From contig JAGTXO010000008.1 in NCBI GenBank assembly GCA_019448385.1, positions 682,001 to 746,000 on the forward strand: DNA of 64,000 bases, read 5' to 3'. Origin of the DNA: Diacronema lutheri. Its lineage: Eukaryota > Haptophyta > Pavlovophyceae > Pavlovales > Pavlovaceae. Positions within the stretch are counted from its first letter, which is position 1. Every line of letters begins with the position of its first letter. Below the pieces are notes generated by a model. It did not search any database and was not told where the DNA came from. It saw only the letters and a list, made by a program, of their open reading frames with translations. Positions 1 to 8,732 of the stretch are shown here, in pieces. Made by a program: the position numbers and the translations under genes.

Positions 1-80
1 TCGCGGAGAGGTGACCAGTCAGGGGTTGCGCCCATTGCAGCGCCGCGCGCTTGACGACAGCAGGCGTCAATCAACCCAAT

Positions 81-1233
81 TCAGTCAGCCTGGCAATCAG
101 AGTGGTCAAGCCTCGGCGGCTGCTGCGGCGTCGCGAGCTCGCCGAGCACCGGCCCATCCGCCTGCCGCGCGAAGGCCCCATCGCCCCGCCCATGCGGCGC
201 CACGCCCTTCGGCGCCACGCCCTCCTCCACGGCCATCGCCGCGGCAGCTCGATGGCGGAGCGGCAGCGGACACGGCGGCTCTGCGTCCTCAAAGTCGCGC
301 GGGTCGAAGAACCGCCTGCCAGCCATCTCAGCCGGCAAGAAGCCCTGCGCACAGCCGCGGCTGTAACCATTGGCCGGGTTGTACACGTACCCACGCGAGT
401 AGTCCAGATCCCGCATCAGCCGCGTGGGCGCGTTGCGGATGTGCAGCGGCACGGCGTGGTGCGGCTCGCGCTGCGCGGCGAGCATCGCCCCGTTCCACGC
501 GCGGTACACGGCGCAGCTCTTCGCAGCGCACGCGAGGAACGTGGCGGCCTGCGCGATCGCGACGCCGGCCTCGGGCATTCCAATTGCCGCGACGGCCTGG
601 TCCGCCGCGATCGCCTGCGGCAGCGCGCGCTCGTCAGCAAGGCCCACGTCCTCCGCGGCAAAGCGAATGAGACGCCGCGTGACGTAACGCGGCTCCTCGC
701 CCGCGCTCAGCATGCGCGCGATGTAATATAACGAGGCGTCGACGTCGCCGCCACGTAGCGACTTGTGCATTGCCGAGATCAGGTCGTAATGACCGTCACC
801 ATCGCGGTCGTACAACGCGCGCGCCTGCATCGCGCGCTGCACGTCCGCTCGTCGGATCATGCGCGCGCGCAGGGGCTGGACGGACGCAGCACCGAGCGGC
901 GTGCCGGCGTCGTCCGGCACCTTGCGCGCGTCGGCCTCGCCGCCGTCGGTCGCGCTCGCGCCCGCCGCGGCGAGCTCGAGCGCGTTGAGCGCGACGCGCG
1001 CGTCGCCATCAGCGGCGAGCGCGAGCGCGCGCAAGGTTTCGTCCTCCGCGTCGACTCCAGCGATGGCCGTGTCCGTGTCGAGCGCGCGGCGGAGTGTGGC
1101 GACAAGCGCGTCGGTCGCGAGCTTTGCGAAGACGAGGAGGCGGCAGCGCGAGAGGATCGCGTTGTTGACTGAAAAGGACGGGTTCTCAGTCGTCGCTGAG
1201 TGTGTGGGTGGTGGGTGTGGGTGGTGGGTGTGT

Positions 1234-1264
<31 letters not shown>

Positions 1265-2413
1265 GGGGGGGGAGGGGGGGGGGGGTTTGGGCAGGGGTAG
1301 GTTGGGCGGGGGTGGGTTGGGTGGGGGTGGGTGGGGCAGGCGCGCGTGTGGGGGACCGGCGGCGGAAGGGCGCGCATGGCTCGCGCGGGGCGGCACTTTG
1401 CACCTCCGATGAGCGTGACGATGCCCTTCTCCACGTCGGCAAGCAGAGCGTCTTGCTGCGTCTTTGAAAAGCGGTGGATCTCATCTACGAAGAGGATTGT
1501 GCGTTGATGGCCTGTGTGTGTGGGGAGGGGGGGGGGGGGGAGGGAGCCCATAAGGGGCTTGGCGATGCGCGGCAAGCGGACGGCATGCCCAACGCGGGGG
1601 AGCAAAGGGCGGCAGGCGGCCACGCGCCGACGCGCGCGGCGCACAGAGTTTGAGCGCACTTGCAGCCCTTGCGATCTCCGAGCGCACCGCCTCGACGTTC
1701 GCCTTGGCGGCCGAGATGGCCCGGAAGGCGCAGCGCGTGCGGCAAGAGAGCACGTGCGCAAAGCTCGTCTTGCCTGTGGCGCGTTTTCGTGGCGCGGCGG
1801 GCGGACGCGCGGGCGCGAGAGCGCGTCGGCCCGCGGCTGGTCGGAGCGACGTTCACGCAGCGGCTCCAACAGACGCACCGCAGCCTGGCGGGCCCCAGAG
1901 CAGGAGGGAGGGCAGCTCGTCCGCCTCAATCGCCTTGAGCACCAGCTCGTTGAGCGCCTCGCGCTGCCCGACGAGCTCGTCGAGGTTGCGCGGCCGCATG
2001 CGCTCGGCCAGCGGCATCGACGGTCGCTGCGCGTCAGCCGCGCCCGCGCGCCGCGCAAAGGGCGCGTCGGACGCGGGCTGCGGTGGCGTGTTCTGCGCCA
2101 CAGCCCGCTCGAACGGTGCAGTCACACTCGGCGCATTGCTGAACGGCTGCTTCTTGCCAGCCTCGCGCTGCGCCACGCTCGGCGCCTCGCTGAGCGGCCG
2201 CTTCTTGCCGGCCGAGGGCTGCGCCAGAGCCACTCGTGGCGCCGGCAGCACGGCAAACACGGGGACGGGTGGCGACTCGTAGTGCAGGTTGATCGCGCGC
2301 TGCACGTCGTTCTCTGCCGCCGTGAGCAGCTGCGCGACCGTCTCATCGCTCGGCTCGTCGCCGATCACTCCTCGGAGCTGCGCAGTCAACATCGTATGGG
2401 GGAGCCCCGCCAT
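81..2413 (-). CDS. WRNIP1: WRNIP1/RarA (Mgs1) family AAA+ ATPase
   Basis: Replication-fork maintenance ATPase that acts at stalled forks in the nucleus. I model four exons: 2413-1879, 1773-1660, 1511-1404 and 1195-81 (623 aa). Each junction restores a conserved motif. Walker A GPPGCGKT spans exons 1/2, Walker B FVDEIHRF is in exon 3, and sensor 1 GATTENPSF spans exons 3/4. The N-terminus has a UBA-like segment ([16 protein letters not shown]...DVQRAI) where animal WRNIP1 has a UBZ finger. The C-terminal half carries the RarA tetramerisation signature ([38 protein letters not shown]). All four exons are in phase. The third intron carries a long G/C homopolymer. The 5' end lies about 180 bp from the 3' end of a retroelement on the same strand. 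The family call is firm; the exact ATG is a little less so. Confidence 0.93.
1248..1285. repeat. G-homopolymer tract in a WRNIP1 intron
   Basis: Twenty-five consecutive G, one A, then twelve G on the plus strand. They follow a (TG)n/GGTGGG stretch. The tract lies inside the third WRNIP1 intron, so the transcript carries poly-C near the acceptor side. Run length is prone to sequencing and polymerase slippage. Confidence 0.9.
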
Positions 2414-2590
2414 ACTAAATACAGGAGGAGGGGCGCGCACGGGGCCGAGGCTGGACAAACGGAGCGAGCGAAAGGGCGCACGCAACATCAGGCCGAAATC
2501 AGGGCGTCGACCCTGTGCACGCCGGCAGCGGGAACGGCCGGGACGGCAAGGACGTGGCAGGACGCGTCATGGGCGGACACCCACACACGC

Positions 2591-4255
2591 CTAGCCACCC
2601 CTCGCCGGCCCCCGCCGGCCGCCGCCGCCGTCGCCGCGCCGGAAGCAGAGGCCGTCCACACCGCCGCAGGCGTCCACATCCGCCTGGACGCCGTGAGCCG
2701 CGTGGCGGTGCGGCGGCGCCTGTCCGCGCGCCATCTGCGCGCGCGCGAGCAGGAGCTGCGCGTGCCCACGCACGACGCACGCGGCGAGCTGGAGGCGCAT
2801 GTGGCGCTCGAGGGCCGCGCGGGCGACGTCGCGCGAGGGCGCGCCCATGCGCGCCATCCACGCGTCCGCGCCCATGTGCGAGAAGGTGACGAGCAGGTCG
2901 GCGAGGCCGGCCGACCACTCGCCGAACGAGCCGATGACCAGCGCGCGGATCGGCGGGAACGAGTTGAGGCGCGCCTGCATCGGGCCCACCTGGCCCGGCT
3001 GCATGCCGAAGAGCTCCTCGTCGAGTTGAGCGCACGCACGCCGCCGCTCGCCGCCGACGGCCGCCGCCCGCCGCTCAGCGGCCTGGCAGCGGCGCGTGTC
3101 CGACTGGCCGTAGCGCGTGGGGCAGTACGAGATCGACTTGAGCTCGCACAGTGTCTGCACGAGCTGAGGGGCCGAGCCCGCACCGTTGAGCACTACGACG
3201 AGATCGACGGTGGGCACGCGCCGACGACGCAGGGCCGCGCGCCCGGCCGGCGGCACGCCGGCGAGCACGGAGCCAAAGATGTCCGCGTCCTCGCGCCGCG
3301 CGTAGGTCCCGGCGTATCCGCGAGCCAGCGAGGCGAGCAGGTTGAGAGCGGGGTCGTGGCGAAGCTTCGCGACGTGGTCGTGGGCGACGCCCGGTGCCGC
3401 CGCGAGCGCGTCGCCGAACGCATCGACCGGGATCGGGCGCTGGCTGCCGCTGCGCGCGAGGCGCGCGCCCGCCGCCGCGAGCTGCGCGCACACGGGGCTC
3501 GGCAGACCCAAGTAGCGCGCAACCGCCTCGGCCCACTCCGCCGGAGAGAAAGCGGCATAGGCTCGCGGCAGGGCCTCGAGGAAGAGGCCGCTCTCTTTGC
3601 CGAGGCCAAACCAGAGGCCGCGTGGGCGCGAGCCCGGCGGCATGGCGGCGTGCTCAGCGTTGAGCATGTCGAAGCGGCAGCGCTCGCGGTCGCCAGTGAT
3701 GTCGGCCAAGAGGCTAGGCCGGCGTCCGGCGGCGGGAGCGGCGGGCGCGACGGAGCCGGGCGGCAGGCGGAGGACGCGCACTTCCGTGTCGCCCTGGCCG
3801 CCGCCGAGCTCGGCCTGCATGGCGTGCCAGGCGGAGGCGAGATCGCGCCCCAGGCGCGAGCCCGAGGCGAGGAACGAGCGCCACCCGTGCGCGTCCATGT
3901 CGGCGAAGGCGTCGTGCCCGACGCGCGCCGCGATGGCAGGCCGGTCGAGGACGCCCGCCTCCAGGACCGAGCCGTCCGCGGCGCGCGTGTCGAGCAGGTG
4001 CGGCAGGGCGAGGCTGGCGGCGCTCCAGATCAGGGCGGGAGCGAGGTCGACCTGCTTGCGCAGGCCGGTGCCATGCATCGCAATCGGGAGCGGCAGCCGG
4101 CGGCTCGCGATGGCATCCGTCGAGACGGAGACGCCGAGAGCGACGGTAGCCTGCCGGGCGAGGATGTCGTCGAAGGCAGCCGCGGCCTGCAGGGAGTCTG
4201 ACAGGTACGAGTGGGAGATCAAGTAGGAGAAGCGGAAGATGGCGGGTGAGGACCC
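2591..4255 (-). CDS. Retroelement C-terminal nuclease-like region (frame 2)
   Basis: Continues the retroelement polyprotein after the frame change (IFRFSYLISHSYLSDSLQ...). The last 200 residues contain RRRRVPTVDLVVVLNG followed about 13 residues later by CELKSISYCPTRYG. This D...ExK arrangement is what a PD-(D/E)XK restriction-like fold shows. The downstream block FGEWSAGLADLLVTFSHMG is also conserved in the truncated copy near 50.1 kb (FNEGSAGLYSLIADISAAAG), so this C-terminus is a shared domain and not noise. DNA nicking for integration is inferred. The stop is TAG at 2591. Confidence 0.7.
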   Translation of the reverse strand, partial: GSSPAIFRFSYLISHSYLSDSLQAAAAFDDILARQATVALGVSVSTDAIASRRLPLPIAMHGTGLRKQVDLAPALIWSAASLALPHLLDTRAADGSVLEAGVLDRPAIAARVGHDAFADMDAHGWRSFLASGSRLGRDLASAWHAMQAELGGGQGDTEVRVLRLPPGSVAPAAPAAGRRPSLLADITGDRERCRFDMLNAEHAAMPPGSRPRGLWFGLGKESGLFLEALPRAYAAFSPAEWAEAVARYLGLPSPVCAQLAAAGARLARSGSQRPIPVDAFGDALAAAPGVAHDHVAKLRHDPALNLLASLARGYAGTYARREDADIFGSVLAGVPPAGRAALRRRRVPTVDLVVVLNGAGSAPQLVQTLCELKSISYCPTRYGQSDTRRCQAAERRAAAVGGERRRACAQLDEELFGMQPGQVGPMQARLNSFPPIRALVIGSFGEWSAGLADLLVTFSHMGADAWMARMGAPSRDVARAALERHMRLQLAACVVRGHAQLLLARAQMARGQAPPHRHAAHGVQADVDACGGVDGLCFRRGDGGGGRRGPARGG

Positions 4256-5750
4256 ACAGCGACTGTTTGGCCGACGAGCCGAGCGTTGTGATCAGCTTGT
4301 TCGAGATGCCAGCGATCTCGTCGGTCTTGGTCGCGAGTGTCCTGCCCACGTAGCCAGGTGAGCCCACCGGCACGCCGTAGATGTTGAGGCCGTAGTGGAG
4401 AGCGCCAGTGGCCGGGTCCGCCACCGAGCCGAGGGGAACGGCCCCCCGGCAGCCCTCGAGCGCATCAGCGCTGCGCGGATCGATCCAGCACGCCGACTTG
4501 GCCAGATTGGCGTGAAGGCCGAGGCCGGCGAGCGCAGCCTCGAAGCGCGAGAGCGCAGCGGCGACGAGAGCGGGCGGGCCGACGGCGTAGACGTCGTCAT
4601 GACCTGCGCGCGCGGCCCCACCGACCGCGGCGAGCTCGGCGTCGAGGGCCACGAGCGCGGGCTGGATGGCGACCGCGAAGAAGTAGCTGCCCTCCACCGA
4701 GCCCTGCTGCACGCCTTCCGAGCTTCGGAAGGGAAGCTGCGTGAGGGGCGCGCCGCCGCTACCGCCGCCGGCAAAGACGGGCGCCTGCGGGCCGAGAGTC
4801 GCGTGCGCAAGGCGAGCGAGCGCGCGGATCTCGCCGGGGACGCTGCCGTCGGACAGCTGGCGGAGGACGGCTGCGCGAGAGACGGAGTTGAAGGCGTTGG
4901 AGATGTCGAGGGTGAAGATGCCAAAGCTCAGCTCAGCGTCCAGCAGCTCGCGCAGGCCGATGATGAGTTTGGTGGCGCCCGCCGCGACCGCCACCCCAAG
5001 CTGCTGCGGCGCGAGGTGGCCCGCGAAGGTCTCCTTCAAAGACGCGTTCGCGAAGATCGCCTTCGTCACCGCCCGGCGGAGCGCGCAGGAAATGCCCACC
5101 GGCCTGGCATCCTCAGCCTCGTCAGCAGACGGGGCGCGCTTGCGCAGGGCGAGCAGCCGCACGGACGAGAAGACAAAGTTGAACCAAGCTGGCAGCGCGC
5201 CGTTCGCAAAGCGCGTCGCGAAGTACGCACCGGCGGCCGCCGCATCGGCCGCGACGAGAGAGGGGAAGGGCACGGTCGGCACCAGCGCCGTGAGGTACTC
5301 GTAGCGCCAAGCCGACGCGCCAGCAGCCTTGTCGGTGTCGAGGTGGCGAAAAGCAGTCTCGATGTCGGCGGGCAGGACCCGAAGGTGCGGAGCGTCATCC
5401 ACACCGTCGAGGACAGCGTCGACGCTCTCAACACGCACCGGGTGCTTGGCCACCATCTGCGCGAGCACCTCCGGGCGCGCGATGTCAGCGATGCCGTGGC
5501 TGTCAAGCAGGCGAGACGCATCAGAGATCTTGCCCTTGGCAATGAGAGCGAGCGCCCTGCGGAGAGCGCGGTCCGCGGCATCCTCACGCGCGGGCCAGCG
5601 CCGCGTGGCGTGCACCGCGCAATCACGCTCCCAGCCCGCGACCAGCTCGGCGTAGGCGCGCGTCTCCCACAGCGTAAAACGCTGCGCGAGCGCGGCGCCC
5701 ATGCGGCGTGGGTTAGAGCGGGGGGTGCGGCGCAGGAGCAGCGCCGCCAT
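4237..5750 (-). CDS. Retroelement reverse transcriptase domain (frame 1)
   Basis: About 505 residues from ATG 5750. The N-terminal helical region (RALALIAKGKISDASRLL) precedes RT motifs in order: TDKAAGASAWRYEYL (motif 1-like), FTLDISNAFNSVSR (motif A, catalytic Asp), SEGVQQGSVEGSYFF (motif B), AGHDDVYAVGP (motif C) and LHANLAKSACW (motif D), then YGVPVGSPGYV. Motif C is GHDD instead of the usual Y/F-x-DD: both aspartates are present but the aromatic residue is not. Reading passes into non-coding sequence after SLWVLTRHLP, where the other frame takes over. Reverse transcription by target priming is inferred from the family. Confidence 0.82.
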
Positions 5751-5789
5751 ACTAAATGGCGCGAAAACTACTCTCTCGGCCCGTTCCCT

Positions 5790-5814
5790 GTAAACTTTTT
5801 GGCGTCAAGTTTAC
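5790..5814. other. Small AT-rich inverted repeat between acyltransferase and retroelement
   Basis: GTAAACTT (5790-5797) and AAGTTTAC (5807-5814) form a perfect 8-bp inverted repeat with a 9-nt loop. It lies in an AT-rich 160-bp spacer downstream of the acyltransferase stop (5911) and upstream of the retroelement ATG. It could be a 3'-UTR structure or part of the element's 5' flank. Confidence 0.4.
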
Positions 5815-5910
5815 GAAATTTTGGGTTTCGGCATATGTGACGATACCGAAAATCCATGGCGGCGCAAAATCGAACAGGGGCCATCTGCTGACGAGCCTCA
5901 ACTCTCCAGT

Positions 5911-7683
5911 CTACGCTTCGCTGACGGCTCCGCGCGCGGCGGCGGCGACGAGGAAGAAGAGCAACGAGCGGCCGTGCGGCAGGCGGCGGTACGGCAATCC
6001 CCACAGCCAGTTGAGATAGGTCGGCTCGAAGATGGCGCACGTGAGCGACCGGCACGTCTCGCTCGTCATTGCGAACGTGGCTCCGAGCGAGTACACAGCC
6101 ATTTTGGGCATGTTGAGCGCCGAGGCGCAGCCGGGCACGTGCACGCCGATCGCGTCAAGCCAAGCCAAGAGCAGCATGTCGGCGTGCGGCACGAACGGGA
6201 GGAAGAGGCTCGTCTGCATCAAATACGCGTAGAGCGAGTGGCGGCCGTGGCGTGACCAGCAGGTCTGCCAGTTGGGCATTGCGAGGATGAACGTGCCGCC
6301 GAGCAGCGCGGCGAGCAGCTGCTGCACCGCGCGCTGCGTCCAGAAGAGATAGTACTCGCGCCCGCAGCTGTCGTGCCGCTCGCCGCACGCGCGCTCGAGC
6401 GCGCCCGAGAGCGGCTGGAAGTAGGAGCGCCTCGAGAGCGTGATCGCCCAGACGACGAGCGACGACGCGGTGAGCGGCTCGCCCGTCGACGGCTCGGTGC
6501 ACGGCACGAACGTGCCGTACGCGAGCGCAACGATCGCGATCGCGTACGCGACGTGCACGCACGCGGCCATGCAACGCACGCGGCTCGTCACGCGCGCAAG
6601 CAGGGAATGGGGCAGCACGTGGCCGAGCACAAAGAGCGCGAGCAACGAGATGGTTGAGTCCATGTGGAACGCGCCCTGCGGAACCGCCCAGTACCCGCCC
6701 ATCCACGAGATTGCGACCGCGACTGCGAGCATGCGCGCCTTGCCGGCAGCGCCGCCCGCACGTCCAAAGACGGCGAGCGATGGGAGAAGAAGCTTCCAGA
6801 CGATCCAGCACTGCAGGTACCACGCCACGCTGGGCATCGCGCCAACCATGTTTGGAAACGGCCAGCGGCAGCTCAGCACGAACTCGCCGAGCGTGCTGCC
6901 GTGCTCGTAGGCGCGCTCGACCGCCGCGCGAAGCCTGCCCGTGCTGTCGCTCAACACATGCATGACGACAAACGGCGCCCAAACGGTCGCGACGTGGCGC
7001 TGCGCGCGCTCGGGAGTAAACTCGCCTTTCGTCAAAAAGCCCGACACCAGCGCAAACGTGGGCATCACAAACGACTCGCTCCAGCAGTAATATGCGAGCG
7101 ACCATGGCGAGAAGTTGTGCGCGTGGTGCATCCGATTGAAGCAGTGGTTGGTAAGGATCGCCACGTTGAGGAAGAATTTGGCATGGTCGATCGCGTGCAG
7201 CGGCGTGCGCGGCGCCGCCTCGGGGTTCGCCGCCGCCGCCGCCGCGCCGGCCTTGATCGCGCCGACGTGCTCGTACTCGCGCGCGTCCGACGCGGGCTCG
7301 TCCGTCGCGTGCAGGCGCGCATGCTCCTGCGACTCGAGGTGCCCGTCCGCGCCGCGCGGCGGCGCGGCGCGGCGGGCGTTGCGCCGCGCCGCGATGAGCG
7401 CGCGCACTCTGCGTGCGCCAAACAAGCCCAGCGCGAAAACGACGAGTAGCGCGACGATCGACGCGCTTTGGTCGACCGTGACGAACAGGTAGCCCTCGTG
7501 CAAACGGTGCGTCGGCAGGTGGGACGTCTTGTCGGCGCGCGGGCAGATGTGCTTACACGAGAAGCGCGCGCCAAGCGCATCCGGCCAGCGCTTTGCGGCG
7601 GCGAGCGCGGCGTGCGCCGTAGGTGGCGCCGAAGGCGGCGTAGGAGGCGCCGCCGCCGGCGCGCTCCGCCTTTCGCGCGCCAT
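5911..7683 (-). CDS. Acyltransferase-3 (OafA-like) membrane protein
   Basis: 590 residues from ATG 7683. After a charged Ala/Pro-rich N-terminus there is one TM segment (SASIVALLVVFALGLFG), a basic cytosolic loop, then the multi-TM body. This opens with AIDHAKFFLNVAILTNHCFN, equivalent to the DxxRxxa-H start of acyltransferase-3 proteins. It continues with WSESFVMPTFALVSGFL, WAPFVVMHVLSD, AVAISWMGGYWAVP and LYAYLMQTSLFLPFVPHAD. Family members transfer acyl groups to sugars, lipids or other acceptors at membranes; the substrate here is unknown. It is single-exon. A CAATTAAAGTA stretch lies about 22 nt upstream of the ATG, and the GNAT gene ends 85 bp upstream on the same strand. Confidence 0.72.
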   Translation of the reverse strand: MARERRSAPAAAPPTPPSAPPTAHAALAAAKRWPDALGARFSCKHICPRADKTSHLPTHRLHEGYLFVTVDQSASIVALLVVFALGLFGARRVRALIAARRNARRAAPPRGADGHLESQEHARLHATDEPASDAREYEHVGAIKAGAAAAAANPEAAPRTPLHAIDHAKFFLNVAILTNHCFNRMHHAHNFSPWSLAYYCWSESFVMPTFALVSGFLTKGEFTPERAQRHVATVWAPFVVMHVLSDSTGRLRAAVERAYEHGSTLGEFVLSCRWPFPNMVGAMPSVAWYLQCWIVWKLLLPSLAVFGRAGGAAGKARMLAVAVAISWMGGYWAVPQGAFHMDSTISLLALFVLGHVLPHSLLARVTSRVRCMAACVHVAYAIAIVALAYGTFVPCTEPSTGEPLTASSLVVWAITLSRRSYFQPLSGALERACGERHDSCGREYYLFWTQRAVQQLLAALLGGTFILAMPNWQTCWSRHGRHSLYAYLMQTSLFLPFVPHADMLLLAWLDAIGVHVPGCASALNMPKMAVYSLGATFAMTSETCRSLTCAIFEPTYLNWLWGLPYRRLPHGRSLLFFLVAAAARGAVSEA

Positions 7684-7702
7684 TTGGCCAACCGCCAAGA
7701 AA

Positions 7703-7714
7703 ATACTTTAATTG
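7703..7714 (-). promoter_or_regulatory. TATA-like element of the acyltransferase gene
   Basis: An AT-rich stretch reading CAATTAAAGTAT on the minus strand stands about 20 nt upstream of ATG 7683, in otherwise GC-rich DNA. Its spacing resembles that of the TTTTAAAA elements of other genes in the window. Confidence 0.4.
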
Positions 7715-7768
7715 CGGTTTCTGTGAAATTGACAATGGTGATTCGTCATGGCGCACCGCGCACCCGAG

Positions 7769-8599
7769 TCAACGCTTGGAGTCCGACGTGGGCTCACCGT
7801 CGCGTCCATCGATGCGCAGCCCGGACTTGACCAGGAACGCGTTCGTCGTGGGCACCCATGCGAACGCGCAGCCCAGCTCGAGCCGTCTCTGCTGCCCCCT
7901 GCGCGGCACCGGCTTGTCCGCGCGCAGCGCGCTCACGACCTCGTAGCCGAGCGCCGCGTAGAGCGCCATCGCGGCGTCGTTCTGCGTGTCGACGAAGAGC
8001 GTCTGCTCGACGCACGCCCATTCGCGCACGGCGACACGCTCGCACGCGCGGACAAGTCGAGACGCTATGCCCAACCGGCGCGCCGACGGTGCGACCGCCA
8101 GGTTGGACATGTGCGGCCTGAGTGTCGCGCGCAGCCGCTCGCTCCACGACGACGGCTGGCGGCCGTCGATCGTCATGCTGAGGAGCTCGATGCCCGCGCA
8201 GCCGAGCAGGACGCCCGCGTCGTCGACGGCGACGATCAGCCGGCTCGCGTCCGCCGGGCGTTCGAACGAGTACCGCCTGCGCAAGTCGTCGCCGATCTCG
8301 TCGACGAGCTGCCGCAGTTGCGCGTCCGAGCTCGTCTGGCCGCCAAACCACGCGTCGACAAACATCGACGCGACGCCCTCGAACGACATGCGCTCGACGC
8401 TCGCGTCGTCGAGCTCGCGCACGTGCACCGCACTTGGCCGCACGGCGGACAAGCTCGCGCGCGCCGGCGAGAAGCGCGCCAACGGCGCCCTCGGCGCGAC
8501 GCGCGGCGCGCGCGGGTGCGAGGTCGACGAAGCCGGCGGCGCGGCGGACAGCAGCAGCGCGACGAGCGGCGCGGCGCGGGCGCAGTGCGCTCGCGCCAT
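7769..8599 (-). CDS. GNAT-family N-acetyltransferase, probably plastid-targeted
   Basis: 276 residues from ATG 8599. Residues 1-25 form a hydrophobic signal peptide, followed by a basic Ser/Arg/Pro-rich stretch that fits a bipartite plastid presequence. The GNAT fold follows: RLIVAVDDAGVLLGCAGIELL (beta strands), then MSNLAVAPSARRLGIASRLV, which contains the acetyl-CoA binding signature Q/RxxGxA as RRLGIA, and NDAAMALYAALGYEV (motif B). Substrate is unknown; plastid GNATs acetylate protein amines or metabolites. The gene is divergent from the PELP1-like gene, with 133 bp between ATGs. Confidence 0.78.
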   Translation of the reverse strand: MARAHCARAAPLVALLLSAAPPASSTSHPRAPRVAPRAPLARFSPARASLSAVRPSAVHVRELDDASVERMSFEGVASMFVDAWFGGQTSSDAQLRQLVDEIGDDLRRRYSFERPADASRLIVAVDDAGVLLGCAGIELLSMTIDGRQPSSWSERLRATLRPHMSNLAVAPSARRLGIASRLVRACERVAVREWACVEQTLFVDTQNDAAMALYAALGYEVVSALRADKPVPRRGQQRRLELGCAFAWVPTTNAFLVKSGLRIDGRDGEPTSDSKR

Positions 8600-8732
8600 T
8601 TGGGACGTTTAATAAGTAACCTCCAAATGGCTCCTTAAAAGCTCAGAATCGCGTGGGCGCGTGCACACGTCGTAGCGCACGCAGCGCCGTCGGTCGCGCC
8701 GCACCCCCTTCTCGGGCCTCCGGCTGGCGGGA
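8600..8732. promoter_or_regulatory. Divergent promoter region, GNAT / PELP1-like
   Basis: 133 bp separate two divergent ATGs (8599 minus, 8733 plus). AT-rich spots are GTTTAATAAG at 8608-8617, beside the GNAT start, and CTTAAAAG near 8634, about 100 bp before the PELP1-like start. The rest is GC-rich. Confidence 0.5.

Larger units (their letters stand above)
2591..5750 (-). mobile_element. Non-LTR retroelement with RT and C-terminal PD-(D/E)XK-like nuclease
   Basis: The minus strand encodes one polyprotein in two frames: a reverse transcriptase (5750 to about 4240) followed by a nuclease-like C-terminal region (about 4250 to 2591). No LTRs, poly-A tail or target-site duplication could be recognised, so the borders given are coding borders. 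The domain order RT then restriction-like endonuclease recalls site-specific LINE clades (R2/CRE/NeSL type), but the nuclease signature here is D...ExK. A 5'-truncated relative lies at about 49.5-50.3 kb, which supports a mobile family. The single frame change near 4240 implies a decayed copy, a sequencing error or recoding. Confidence 0.8.

Noticed and set aside
2411-2421. TTTAGTATGGCGG at the WRNIP1 start, also at the retroelement start (5748-5757)
   Set aside because: Only 10-13 matching bases around an ATG; not enough to claim a shared promoter or integration site.
1514-4201. 895-residue plus-strand open frame
   Set aside because: Arg/Ala/His-rich shadow of WRNIP1 and the retroelement on the minus strand; no motif and odd composition.
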